Source: JAFAGX01 sp035501575
GTDB taxonomy: Bacteria; Acidobacteriota; Terriglobia; Terriglobales; Acidobacteriaceae
NCBI GenBank assembly: GCA_035501575.1
Contig: DATJVZ010000114.1
Coordinates: 1 to 20,072, forward strand
Length of the DNA: 20,072 bases
Reading direction: 5' to 3'
Shown here: positions 8,205-15,627 of the stretch, piece by piece
Layout of the letters: every line of letters begins with the position of its first letter
Position numbering within the stretch: the first letter of the stretch is position 1
Position numbers and translations under genes: made by a program
The notes under the pieces: generated by a model
What the model saw: the letters and a program-made list of their open reading frames with translations, nothing else
What the model was told of the DNA's origin: nothing
Databases searched by the model: none

Positions 8205-9854
8205 TCAAGCCACACCCGGAGTATCGTGCGAACGGCCTTGGTGGAGCGGTACGCTGGCCTCCATTCGTGTTCCTGCCTTCGGGGAGGACGTGATTTTAAT
8301 CGATCCATCCAGGGATCGAACTCGTTGCCGCATGCTGGCTAATCCTAACCCGGCTACCTCGCGACTGAGGTCGAAGCCAACCCCATTGTCGACGATCCGA
8401 AGCGATATTCGTCCGTCGTCGGCCCTAAGTTCTACCTGCACGTTCTTGGCCTGGCTGTGGGTAATGATATTGTGCAAGGCTTCCTGTGCGACACGATATA
8501 GGCAAAGCGAGATTGAGGGCGGCAATGGATGTGGCAAAGTGTCCATCGCTAAATCAATCGAGAGGTGCTTTCCACTCCGCATTTCATCGCACAGTCTCTT
8601 CAAAGCACTGGCCAGGCCTAAATACTCCAGCTGGCTTGGATAAAGACCGTGCGAAATTTCACGGGCCGTGGTGGAAATGGCCGAGAGCTGACTGGACAGA
8701 TCAGTCAAACCCGGCTGCACAGATTCCTTGGATTGCTCGAGAAGGTTGTTGAGCTTCATCTGCACCAAGGCTAACTCTTGTCCGAGGTCGTCGTGAAGCT
8801 CATGCGCGATCCGTTGACGTTCTTGCTCCTGGGCCTCGATCAGGCTGCTACTCATCCTGCGCAGCGACTCTTGGGTACGTCGCGTATCGGCTAGGACAGC
8901 CGAGAGAAACATGAGCGGTACCACCACAATACAAAACAGTATGTGCAGGGACAGGATATTCTGCGACATGGAGGCGTAGGGGAAGAAGGGTTCTCGCCCG
9001 TGCATCGCGTACCAGATCGAGATCAGCGCGACGCACAACAGAGAGAGGCTTACTCCACCCAAACCGAATCGCACCGCAGCCCATAACAAAAGCGGAAGAG
9101 GAACATATAGCAATGCCGGGGTGCTCGCCAGCGATACAGGCTGGAAGCCGAAGATCAAAACACTGACCGCCACGGTCCCAACCGCCAACAGCCCCGCTTC
9201 CCAAAATCGGGCGACTGTAGCTTTCCGAATCCAGGAGATTCCCTGTGAGCTCAGGAGCACGATGGTTGGTACAACGGTCAGTTCGGCCAACGCATTCGTC
9301 CAAAATCGCTGTGTCCCGAGTGGCCAATACCCGCGGCCCCAGCCGGTGATGACGACCGCGGCGGCATCCAGGAAGGATGTTGCCAAAGGTGCAATCAGAA
9401 CCCCAAACACCACGAAGATCAAAACCCCGCGCACGCTGTCAAGTACGGTTTTCTGATGGGTGAATCGCGTAATGCCTAAGGCGCCGATCAACGCTTCGCT
9501 GGTATTGGTTACGAACCAACCGATCGCGGTCGACACCGGCACTCCGGCTTGCAGTTGAGCGATGAGGTGAGCCGGAAGTACCGCCAAAAGAAACATCCAC
9601 CATGTTCGTCGCGGAGCCAACAAGAAGGCCGCCAGAAGAATGGCGTTGGCCGGCCAAAAGGCCGAGTTCGGCTGCCCACTGGGAGTCAAGGCGAAGCCGA
9701 TCCGCGTGCCCACGTAGTAGCCGATTCCCACTAGCAACGCAGACTTCACGGTCCGCAGGAGTGGCTTAGCTGGTAGCGAAGAATCGCCGGTGGCAGTCAT
9801 TTGGTCCGGCTTGGCCTCGAGTTTTGAAGAGAGCGACGCGCTACTACTCACCAT
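8205..9854 (-). CDS. MASE1-type membrane sensor histidine kinase (HisKA_3, HATPase_c)
   Basis: From the ATG at 9854 the protein has 549 residues. About residues 30-320 form a MASE1-like sensor of about eight helices, with the motifs GYYVGTRIGFALTP and NSAFWPANAILLAAFLLAP. A dimerisation domain of the NarX/DesK type follows, with RIAHELHDDLGQE, where the phosphoacceptor is His354. The ATPase domain has the N box (YRVAQEALHNIITHSQAKN), the G1 box (VDNGVGFD) and a GLGLASMRQRV G2 box. The ligand is unknown. The frame is open to an ATG at 9971. I prefer 9854 because AGGTGG lies just upstream, because the extra 39 residues look non-coding, and because a TATAAT box overlaps 9970-9975. It is divergent from a receiver-only response regulator, its likely partner. 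Confidence 0.92.
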   Translation of the reverse strand: MVSSSASLSSKLEAKPDQMTATGDSSLPAKPLLRTVKSALLVGIGYYVGTRIGFALTPSGQPNSAFWPANAILLAAFLLAPRRTWWMFLLAVLPAHLIAQLQAGVPVSTAIGWFVTNTSEALIGALGITRFTHQKTVLDSVRGVLIFVVFGVLIAPLATSFLDAAAVVITGWGRGYWPLGTQRFWTNALAELTVVPTIVLLSSQGISWIRKATVARFWEAGLLAVGTVAVSVLIFGFQPVSLASTPALLYVPLPLLLWAAVRFGLGGVSLSLLCVALISIWYAMHGREPFFPYASMSQNILSLHILFCIVVVPLMFLSAVLADTRRTQESLRRMSSSLIEAQEQERQRIAHELHDDLGQELALVQMKLNNLLEQSKESVQPGLTDLSSQLSAISTTAREISHGLYPSQLEYLGLASALKRLCDEMRSGKHLSIDLAMDTLPHPLPPSISLCLYRVAQEALHNIITHSQAKNVQVELRADDGRISLRIVDNGVGFDLSREVAGLGLASMRQRVRSLDGSIKITSSPKAGTRMEASVPLHQGRSHDTPGVA

Positions 9855-9969
9855 GGGCCACCTGTTCAGTGAGCAATTAAGCCCCTCCCCCGTTTGTATT
9901 GAATCGTACCGAATCTCCCTAGTTACGCGAATCGGAAAGAGAATCTTGTTCGCGTGGTTATTGAACGTC

Positions 9970-9998
9970 ATTATAGAGTTCCTGGAAACTGGTCGCCA
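9970..9998 (-). promoter_or_regulatory. Candidate promoter for the histidine kinase
   Basis: On the minus strand a perfect -10 box TATAAT (9970-9975) lies 17 bases after a weak -35-like TGGCGA (9993-9998). Initiation near 9963 would give a leader of about 110 bases to the preferred ATG at 9854 and would exclude the upstream ATG at 9971. Confidence 0.45.
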
Positions 9999-10008
9999 CT
10001 AGGTTCAT

Positions 10009-10029
10009 AACGCCCTATGGTCGGGCGTT
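10009..10029. repeat. Inverted repeat AACGCCC / GGGCGTT
   Basis: Seven-base arms (10009-10015 and 10023-10029) flank a seven-base spacer. TTCATAA occurs as a direct repeat on either side. It lies just upstream of the kinase promoter candidate, has no T-tract on either strand, and fits an operator better than a terminator. Confidence 0.45.
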
Positions 10030-10066
10030 TCATAAGAGACGGCCCCGATCTTCATACAGGATCAAT

Positions 10067-10081
10067 GGTATGGGGCATACC
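10067..10081. promoter_or_regulatory. Symmetrical operator-like dyad GGTATG-GGG-CATACC
   Basis: A perfect 6-3-6 dyad in the middle of the kinase/regulator spacer. The arms are too short and too closely spaced to suggest an RNA terminator, so protein binding is the more likely role. The binding factor is unknown; the adjacent regulator has no DNA-binding domain and cannot be it. Confidence 0.4.
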
Positions 10082-10192
10082 CCCACAACCGTTGTACACT
10101 CCGGCCAGTGGCCTGATGAGCAGACCGTTCGCCTGAAATCCTCACACCGGCCATGCGGTGATTCGACGTGATAGCCGCCAAGACTTAATCTC

Positions 10193-10573
10193 ATGGCCAA
10201 GACGGTATTGATCGTGGATGACAACCCGCTGATTCGCCGGTCGATCTGTGATCTGTTCCGGCAGCAGGCGGACTTTGCCATCTGCGGCGAGGCGGAAAAC
10301 GGGCTTGAAGCGATTGCGAAAGTTCAACAGGGCAAACCGGATCTGATCGTATTGGACCTTGCCATGCCGGGCATGAGCGGCCTGGATGTGGCTCGGGTGA
10401 TCAATGGCATGCGTCCCGAGGTCCCGATCATTCTGTTCACTCTATATAGCGACAGTGTGGTGCAGGAACAGGCACGCTCGGCTGGGATCGCAATGGTTAT
10501 TTCCAAGGGAGAGCGGGGACGGCTGCTGATCGACAAAGCCCGCAGTCTTCTCAACAGATCCGAGGCTGCTTAA
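10193..10573 (+). CDS. Receiver-only response regulator
   Basis: The 126-residue protein is a single REC domain. The acidic pair Asp9-Asp10, phosphoacceptor Asp55 (in VLDLAMPGMSG), Thr83 (in IILFT) and Lys105 (in VISKGE) are all present, so it should be phosphorylated. It resembles NarL-type receivers but ends just after the last helix, with no helix-turn-helix output. The ATG at 10193 begins a typical MAKTVLIVDDNP start; the ribosome-binding site is poor. It is divergent from the MASE1 kinase, whose HisKA_3 type normally pairs with NarL-like receivers, so the two probably form one system. Its output must be by protein-protein contact or phosphorelay. The partner cannot be identified here. 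Confidence 0.92.
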   Translation: MAKTVLIVDDNPLIRRSICDLFRQQADFAICGEAENGLEAIAKVQQGKPDLIVLDLAMPGMSGLDVARVINGMRPEVPIILFTLYSDSVVQEQARSAGIAMVISKGERGRLLIDKARSLLNRSEAA

Positions 10574-10611
10574 GGGAAGGCATTTAGTGGTGAGAAACCG
10601 AAGCGATGATT

Positions 10612-12198
10612 CTACTTGTCGTCCTTCTTCATCTTCTTCGCGAGCTCTTCGATTAACTTGGGTTTAAGCTCGGCCAGAAGCTTGTCCACGGCGCGTGCGA
10701 TAGCCTCGCCACTGTCTCCTGCTCCAGCCTCACTGACCGCTGGGGATCCCGCTTCTGCAGGAGTAGCTTGGGGCACGCTGCTTGGAGCAGTCGCTACCAT
10801 CGCGGCGGTCAAGTCTGAGGGAGTAACCGATCCTGCGAGCAGGTGTTGCGCAGCCACAGCGGAGACCTCACTGGACTCAACCACGGCCGCAGCAGGATTG
10901 GCCGTCGGGCTTGCCTGGGAAGAGGTAGCTGCCTCCGTAGCGCCTTGTGATTGTGGAGCTGCCCCGGCCGAGGCTTGTGCCGCAAAAGCCTGCTCTTGCT
11001 TGGCTGGTGCATCCGAGCTCTGGGGCTGGGGCGCAGCTGTTACCTCCGCCGGCTCGACATAAGCAGCCGCAACTGGCGCAGCTTCTTGGGGTTTGGTCGC
11101 GTCCGGGGCGGGCACGGGTGGTTCCGCCGGCGCAGGCGATTTCGCTTCCTGCGGCGTCGAAGTTTCTGTCGGCGGTGGTGCCGAAGTTTCTGCGGGCGCC
11201 GGTGTTGCCAGAGTTTCCACGGGCGCCGGCATCGAACTTTCTGCCGGTGTGGACTCGACACCGTAATGGGAGAGCATCGAACGGGCGGCCTCGACTGCGG
11301 CAGGAGTTGATGCTGCGGCTGCTTTCTCCATCTCCTGCTCTAGTGCGAGCGCGGATTCGTCTTTCGTGAGGGCGACAGGTTCGGCAATCCATCGGGGGCC
11401 GGTTGACGCAGGGGCGCCGGCCTTGGCGCTGTCGGGGATCGTGGCCAGCACCGCTGCAACCTCATCCTCCACTAGCTTTCGGTCAGCTTGCGGTCGATCC
11501 GTCCCCGCATCGCGCGCTCTTTCTTCGCCGTTAACGGGTTGAGGTGGTTTCGGCTCGATTGCAGGCCCCTGTCCGTTTCGCGGCTCGGTCTCGGGTCCGG
11601 CATTGATCTCCGCGGGCGGTTGCGCGCTTTCCGCACCCCGCAGCTTGACCTCATAAAACTCCTCGGTGGCAGGCGAGGCGGGTGTGGGTTCGGGTGCAGG
11701 CTCACCTTCGCGGGACTTTGTCCGTGAGGGTATCCTCAGCCGGCTTCTCCACCCACGGTCCTTATCACCGTAGTCTTTGATAGGCTCCTCGGGCAGGGGG
11801 CCACGCATAGGACCCAGCGGCTGGGCAACAATTTTGTCCTCGAGGCTGGTCAGAGCGGTAAGCAGTTCACTGGCTTCGAAGGGCTTTATGATGAAGGCAT
11901 CGGCGCGGACCCGGCGGGCTTCGTCGGCCTTGAAGGGCTCCAATTTGCCCACCGTCAGCAGTACCGGAATGCGAGCCGTTTCCGGGGCTTCCCGAATCCG
12001 CTGGCAGACCTCGAGACCCCCATAACCCGGCATGTATACGTCGAGTACGATCAGGTCCGGCTTTTCTTCCGTGATCTTCTTGAGAGCGGAGGAACCGTTA
12101 TTGACAGTAATTACTTCATAACCGGCGTCTACAAGGATACGCCGGCCCATATTTTGGGCAGTCACACTGTCATCTGCCAACAGTACCGTGCGCGCCAA
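10612..12198 (-). CDS. Response regulator with long Pro/Ala-rich tail and C-terminal helix
   Basis: Residues 1-120 form a canonical REC domain: Asp9-Asp10, phosphoacceptor Asp53 (LIVLDVYMPGYGG), Thr82 (VLLTVGK) and Lys105 (IIKPFEASELL). After a basic linker, about residues 150-490 are low-complexity Ala/Pro/Glu/Ser sequence with short PAP/PAE/SAP repeats, almost certainly disordered. The last 35 residues form an amphipathic helix (AVDKLLAELKPKLIEELAKK, then MKKDDK) that looks conserved in kind and may be a docking or oligomerisation helix. No DNA-binding or enzymatic output is present. The start is TTG at 12198, with AAGGG five bases upstream; no ATG is available near the REC start. Similar receiver-plus-tail proteins in Myxococcota and Acidobacteriota act in motility or polarity, but a motility role here is only a guess. 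Confidence 0.88.
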   Translation of the reverse strand: MARTVLLADDSVTAQNMGRRILVDAGYEVITVNNGSSALKKITEEKPDLIVLDVYMPGYGGLEVCQRIREAPETARIPVLLTVGKLEPFKADEARRVRADAFIIKPFEASELLTALTSLEDKIVAQPLGPMRGPLPEEPIKDYGDKDRGWRSRLRIPSRTKSREGEPAPEPTPASPATEEFYEVKLRGAESAQPPAEINAGPETEPRNGQGPAIEPKPPQPVNGEERARDAGTDRPQADRKLVEDEVAAVLATIPDSAKAGAPASTGPRWIAEPVALTKDESALALEQEMEKAAAASTPAAVEAARSMLSHYGVESTPAESSMPAPVETLATPAPAETSAPPPTETSTPQEAKSPAPAEPPVPAPDATKPQEAAPVAAAYVEPAEVTAAPQPQSSDAPAKQEQAFAAQASAGAAPQSQGATEAATSSQASPTANPAAAVVESSEVSAVAAQHLLAGSVTPSDLTAAMVATAPSSVPQATPAEAGSPAVSEAGAGDSGEAIARAVDKLLAELKPKLIEELAKKMKKDDK

Positions 12199-12305
12199 GC
12201 GTACCCTTCCCTATAGCGGGGGAGATAGCGCGAAGGTAACGTGTCTTGGGCCCTAAGTCAATGAGAATACGACCATTAAACAGATTACGTCAGGACAGCG
12301 CCGAT

Positions 12306-12361
12306 GGGGTTCAGGTTAGCGAATTGAACCCCGATGCCATTCCCCAAGGGAACGGGGTTCA
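12306..12361 (-). terminator. Compound hairpin at the end of bamD with alternative pairing
   Basis: On the minus strand the bamD TGA is the first base-paired triplet of a nine-base stem (TGAACCCCG; plus-strand arms 12325-12333 and 12353-12361). Inside it is a five-base stem (TTCCC-CAA-GGGAA, 12340-12352). A third copy of the arm (GGGGTTCA, 12306-12313) can pair with the middle arm instead, across an eleven-base loop. No T-tract follows, so Rho-independent termination is uncertain. Confidence 0.5.
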
Positions 12362-13852
12362 GAAGGGTACGATCTTGTGAATACCTTTCTTTTTCTTGTG
12401 CTTACTGGTAGCTTCCGCCGTGTCCGTGCCGGTGTCGGCTGACGGGGTGGCAGCAGCCGCGGCTGGACTTTGTCCGTTGGCTGAATTCTGGCCAGCGGTT
12501 GACCCAGCTTGAATCTCGTTAACCTGCTGCGGTGGAGGCAGCGGTGGACCGGAGTCGGCGGGAACGTTCGGTTTGAGTTCGTTGGCAGACTCAGCGGGCG
12601 CAGCATTGGGCTTCAGTTCGTTGGCATCGCTCTGACCCTCGGGGGCGGTTGGTTTGGCGGGTGCCGGAGTGGCATCGGAATGGGGCACGGGTTCATTGGC
12701 TGGCGGTGGACCCGTTGGCATCGTCTCGAGGGAAACGGCGTGAGAATCGCTTCCGCGAGCTGCCGGGGCCATCACCGCGTTGGTTGCCTGCCGGACGACG
12801 TCACTCGCGCTTACCGGCTTCGGGTCGACCAATGTGGGTTCGCCTACGTGGGCCGCATCATTCACATCGGGACGCTTCTCGAAATTCTTCACCAGCTTCG
12901 AGAGCGGGCTGGCAGGGTGGCGGCTCTCCTCTTCCGCTTTGTTTCTGGCGATCTCTTCCTTGGTTGGCTTGGGAATGGGCTGATGCAGCGCGGCCAGCCG
13001 GGCCTTGGCGTCGTCATCCCGGTTCATCAGGGGATAGCGAGTCAAAATACGCGAATAAGCATCCGTAGCGCCCTTGGTGAAGGGTTCGATCATGCGACTC
13101 TTGACGATCTCGTACATGCAATTCTTCGGCTGCCCGGGGCTCACGCAGTTCGGGTGCGCCCGCACCATGTTGATCTCGCCTTCGTAGGATTGTCCCAAAA
13201 GGTACAGAGCTTCATCGGCTTTGCTGTACAACGGATACTTGTCCACCAGGGATTGCAGGCGGGCAATCGCCGCCGGGTAGGATTCCCGCAAGTAATAAAA
13301 GCGCCCGATTTCGTACTCGCGCTCGGCAATGTCTTCCTGCACCTCGCGCAGCTTTTGCTTGGCCTCCGGAACCAGCTTGCTATCGGGAAACTGCTGGATC
13401 ATCTGTCGATATTCTTCTTCCGCGCGCATGGCATGGGTGTAATCGCGGTCCGCCTTTTCCATCTGTTGATAGTGAATATTGGCGATCTTCAGCTGCGCTT
13501 CAGCGGCTTCGGGCACGTTGGGGAAAAAGGTGATGAAATCCTTGTATTCAATTTCAGCCTGCTCGAGCGACGCCGAACCGCCTTCCGCATACCAGGAATC
13601 GGCAATTGCCAGTTTGGCGTGAGCGATGTACTCCGAATCCGGGTAAGTGTTGATCAAGGTTTGCAAGCTGAGCCGGGCCACGTCGAAGTGGTTGTGCTTC
13701 ATGGCTTCCATGGCACGATCGAACAGCACCTTGTCGGGTTGCTTGGAATCGACATTGGCAATGGGGTTGGTGACCTTCTTGTTGGTGCAACCCGCGAGGA
13801 AGAAAAGCACCGCCAGCACCAAAGCTATTTTGTGAACGCCATGTGACGACAT
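12359..13852 (-). CDS. bamD: Outer-membrane assembly lipoprotein BamD with long C-terminal extension
   Basis: From the ATG at 13852 the protein has 497 residues. It begins with a lipoprotein signal, lipobox LAGC with Cys22. About residues 40-290 are the TPR repeats of BamD, with FDRAMEAMKHNHFDVARLSL, INTYPDSEYIAHAKLAIADS and DKYPLYSKADEALYLLGQSY. BamD is the essential lipoprotein of the BAM complex, which inserts beta-barrel proteins into the outer membrane, so this host is diderm. Beyond about residue 300 come a charged linker and some 180 residues of Pro/Ala/Asn-rich low complexity, including two close copies of ANELKPN, then a basic end (KHKKKKGIHKIVPF). Typical proteobacterial BamD is about 250 residues. 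GAGG four bases upstream supports the start; the upstream ATG at 13891 has no such site. It lies 50 bases after rpe and may share its transcript. Confidence 0.92.
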   Translation of the reverse strand: MSSHGVHKIALVLAVLFFLAGCTNKKVTNPIANVDSKQPDKVLFDRAMEAMKHNHFDVARLSLQTLINTYPDSEYIAHAKLAIADSWYAEGGSASLEQAEIEYKDFITFFPNVPEAAEAQLKIANIHYQQMEKADRDYTHAMRAEEEYRQMIQQFPDSKLVPEAKQKLREVQEDIAEREYEIGRFYYLRESYPAAIARLQSLVDKYPLYSKADEALYLLGQSYEGEINMVRAHPNCVSPGQPKNCMYEIVKSRMIEPFTKGATDAYSRILTRYPLMNRDDDAKARLAALHQPIPKPTKEEIARNKAEEESRHPASPLSKLVKNFEKRPDVNDAAHVGEPTLVDPKPVSASDVVRQATNAVMAPAARGSDSHAVSLETMPTGPPPANEPVPHSDATPAPAKPTAPEGQSDANELKPNAAPAESANELKPNVPADSGPPLPPPQQVNEIQAGSTAGQNSANGQSPAAAAATPSADTGTDTAEATSKHKKKKGIHKIVPF

Positions 13853-13902
13853 AAAACCTCGCAAACTACTTCCGGCAACTCTAGCGTGCATCTAGCGAAA
13901 GA

Positions 13903-14577
13903 TCAGACCTTGAGAAATGCGGCTTCGCGAGCCGCTTTCAGCAGTTTCTGCGCATTGTCAGCCGGGTCACCCTCGCCGAAAACGGCGCTGCCTGCCACCA
14001 GGATCTCAGCCCCGGCGCGGACCACCTCGCCGACGGTCTCTAAGTCAATGCCTCCATCTACTTCGATGCGAAAGTTCAGGCGCGCTTGCGCCCGCCACTC
14101 GGCCAATCGGCGAATCTTATGCACCGCCCCAGGAATGAATTTCTGCCCGCCAAAACCGGGATTCACCGACATGATAAGCACGTGATCGACTATATCCAAT
14201 ACCTCGGACAAGGTCTCGATCGGCGTCGCGGGATTGACCACAACTCCAGCCGCCATGTCGTGGCTGCGGATCAGGTTCAGGGTTCGATTGAGATGCCGGC
14301 AAACCTCCTGGTGAACCGAAATCCAGTCCGCCCCTGCCTCGGCGAACTCGGCGATGAATTCATCGGGACGCTCGATCATGAGATGGCAATCGAGCGGCAA
14401 ATCGGTTGCTTTCCTCAACGAGCTCACCACCACGGGGCCGAGGGTGAGGTTGGGCACAAAATGCCCGTCCATGATGTCAACATGAATAATGGTTCCTCCT
14501 CCGCGGACAGCGGCATCCACCTGCTCAGAAAGATGAGCAAAATCTGCCGCCAGAATCGACGGGGCTAGTTCAATCAA
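13903..14577 (-). CDS. rpe: Ribulose-phosphate 3-epimerase
   Basis: The enzyme interconverts ribulose 5-phosphate and xylulose 5-phosphate in the pentose phosphate pathway and Calvin cycle. The 224-residue length is normal for this TIM-barrel family. Metal-binding and catalytic residues are visible: His32 and Asp34 in IHVDIMDGHFVPN, His65 in LDCHLM, and Asp174 in EVDGGI. The phosphate-binding segment MSVNPGFGGQ and the late motif VAGSAVFG are intact. The start is TTG at 14577, with AGGAG seven bases upstream and the expected IELAPSILAADF following. It is divergent from galU and probably the first gene of an rpe-bamD transcript. Confidence 0.97.
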   Translation of the reverse strand: MIELAPSILAADFAHLSEQVDAAVRGGGTIIHVDIMDGHFVPNLTLGPVVVSSLRKATDLPLDCHLMIERPDEFIAEFAEAGADWISVHQEVCRHLNRTLNLIRSHDMAAGVVVNPATPIETLSEVLDIVDHVLIMSVNPGFGGQKFIPGAVHKIRRLAEWRAQARLNFRIEVDGGIDLETVGEVVRAGAEILVAGSAVFGEGDPADNAQKLLKAAREAAFLKV

Positions 14578-14607
14578 CCCTAGGCTCCTGCGGGAAAGCG
14601 CTCAAAA

Positions 14608-14635
14608 ATTCTAACACGCAGAGTGGGCTGCCCAA
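14608..14635 (-). promoter_or_regulatory. Candidate promoter for rpe
   Basis: On the minus strand TTGGGC (14630-14635) lies 16 bases before TAGAAT (14608-14613), a -10 box differing from consensus at one position. A start near 14601 would give a leader of about 24 bases containing the AGGAG site before the TTG. Confidence 0.42.
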
Positions 14636-14679
14636 GGCTTTTTCCCGACTTCCCGCCGCATGGTTCGGCTCGCAACAGG

Positions 14680-14685
14680 TACAAT
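14680..14685 (+). promoter_or_regulatory. Candidate -10 box for galU
   Basis: TACAAT lies 54 bases before the galU ATG. No good -35 sequence was found at the right distance, so support is weak. Initiation near 14692 would place the UUCG hairpin at 14702-14717 inside the leader. Confidence 0.3.
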
Positions 14686-14701
14686 CATGCCTTAGTCTCC
14701 C

Positions 14702-14717
14702 CCGGACTTCGGTCCGG
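14702..14717 (+). promoter_or_regulatory. UUCG-tetraloop hairpin in the galU leader
   Basis: CCGGAC-TTCG-GTCCGG is a perfect six-base stem with a C(UUCG)G tetraloop, an exceptionally stable RNA fold. It ends 21 bases before the galU ATG and has no T-tract, so it is more likely a leader structure than a terminator. Confidence 0.55.
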
Positions 14718-14738
14718 CCCGAGCCCGTAAACAACATC

Positions 14739-15614
14739 ATGCGAGTTCGAAAAGCCATCTTTCCGGCAGCTGGTTTGGGCACACGCTTCTTGCCTGCCAC
14801 CAAGGCCCAGCCCAAAGAAATGTTGCCCCTAGTCGACAAGCCGATTATTCAATACGGGGTCGAGGAGGCTTTGGCCTCCGGTTGCGACCAGATCATCATC
14901 ATCACCGGCCGGGGAAAGCAGGCGATCGAGGATCATTTCGACGTAAGTTATGAGCTCGAAAGGATGCTCGAAGACCGCAAGAAGACGGATTTGCTAGCCA
15001 TCGTGCGTCACATTTCCGATCTGATTCACGTGGCGTACGTTCGCCAGAAAGAGGCTCTAGGCCTGGGCCACGCCGTGCTCACGGCGCGAGAGTTGGTGGG
15101 AGACGAGCCCTTCGCGGTGTTGCTGGCCGATGACGTGATCGATGCCGACCCTCCTTGCCTCAAGCAGATGATCAGTGTGTTTGAAGAGACGCAGTGCTCG
15201 GTCCTGGCAACCCAGATAGTGGAGGGCAAAGCCATCTCCGCCTATGGTGTCCTGGATGTGAAGCCGCCTGACGGGCGGTTCCACGGCCGCCTGTACGAGA
15301 TTGTCAACATGGTGGAGAAGCCTCGCCCGCAAGAAGCCCCTTCTAACTTGGCGATTATTGGTCGTTACATCCTTACGCCGACCGTTTTTGACACCTTGTC
15401 TCAGATTCAAGCCGGAGCCGGCGGAGAACTCCAACTCACCGACGGAATGAGAATGCTGCTCAAGAAAGAGAAGATGTATGCCTATGTATACCAGGGCAAG
15501 CGTCACGATACCGGCGACAAACTTGGTTTCCTCAAAGCCACGGTGGAATTCGCCTTGAAGCGAGAAGACCTGGGAGCACCGTTCCGCGAATACTTAAAGA
15601 GCTTGAACCTCTAG
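14739..15614 (+). CDS. galU: UTP--glucose-1-phosphate uridylyltransferase
   Basis: GalU makes UDP-glucose from UTP and glucose 1-phosphate, feeding envelope polysaccharide and trehalose synthesis. The 291-residue length is typical. Motifs are in order: FPAAGLGTRFLPATKAQPKE (nucleotide binding), MLPLVDKPIIQYGVEEA, FAVLLADDVID (metal/substrate Asp), NMVEKP, and the C-terminal GRYILTP and GKRHDTGDKLGFLKA. The ATG at 14739 directly begins the conserved VRKAIFPAAG. No clear ribosome-binding site is visible upstream. The gene is divergent from rpe and convergent with purE; a short CCGGA-T-TCCGG palindrome lies between the two stops (15616-15626). Confidence 0.97.
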   Translation: MRVRKAIFPAAGLGTRFLPATKAQPKEMLPLVDKPIIQYGVEEALASGCDQIIIITGRGKQAIEDHFDVSYELERMLEDRKKTDLLAIVRHISDLIHVAYVRQKEALGLGHAVLTARELVGDEPFAVLLADDVIDADPPCLKQMISVFEETQCSVLATQIVEGKAISAYGVLDVKPPDGRFHGRLYEIVNMVEKPRPQEAPSNLAIIGRYILTPTVFDTLSQIQAGAGGELQLTDGMRMLLKKEKMYAYVYQGKRHDTGDKLGFLKATVEFALKREDLGAPFREYLKSLNL

Positions 15615-15627
15615 ACCGGATTCCGGC

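Larger units (their letters stand above)
9855..10192. other. Divergent kinase/regulator spacer rich in dyads
   Basis: This 338-base region between the kinase and the response regulator holds no convincing gene. It contains a kinase promoter candidate, a seven-base inverted repeat (10009-10029), a symmetrical GGTATG-GGG-CATACC element (10067-10081) and a smaller CACCG-GCCATG-CGGTG dyad (10145-10160). No good promoter pair is visible for the plus-strand regulator, and its start has no clear ribosome-binding site. Confidence 0.5.

Noticed and set aside
12509..13846. 445-codon plus-strand open frame
   Set aside because: It lies exactly antisense to bamD, has biased composition and no motif. It is a by-product of GC-rich codon usage on the real strand.
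15616..15626. Bidirectional terminator between galU and purE
   Set aside because: The CCGGA-T-TCCGG palindrome has very short arms, leaves no room for a proper loop and has no T-tract.
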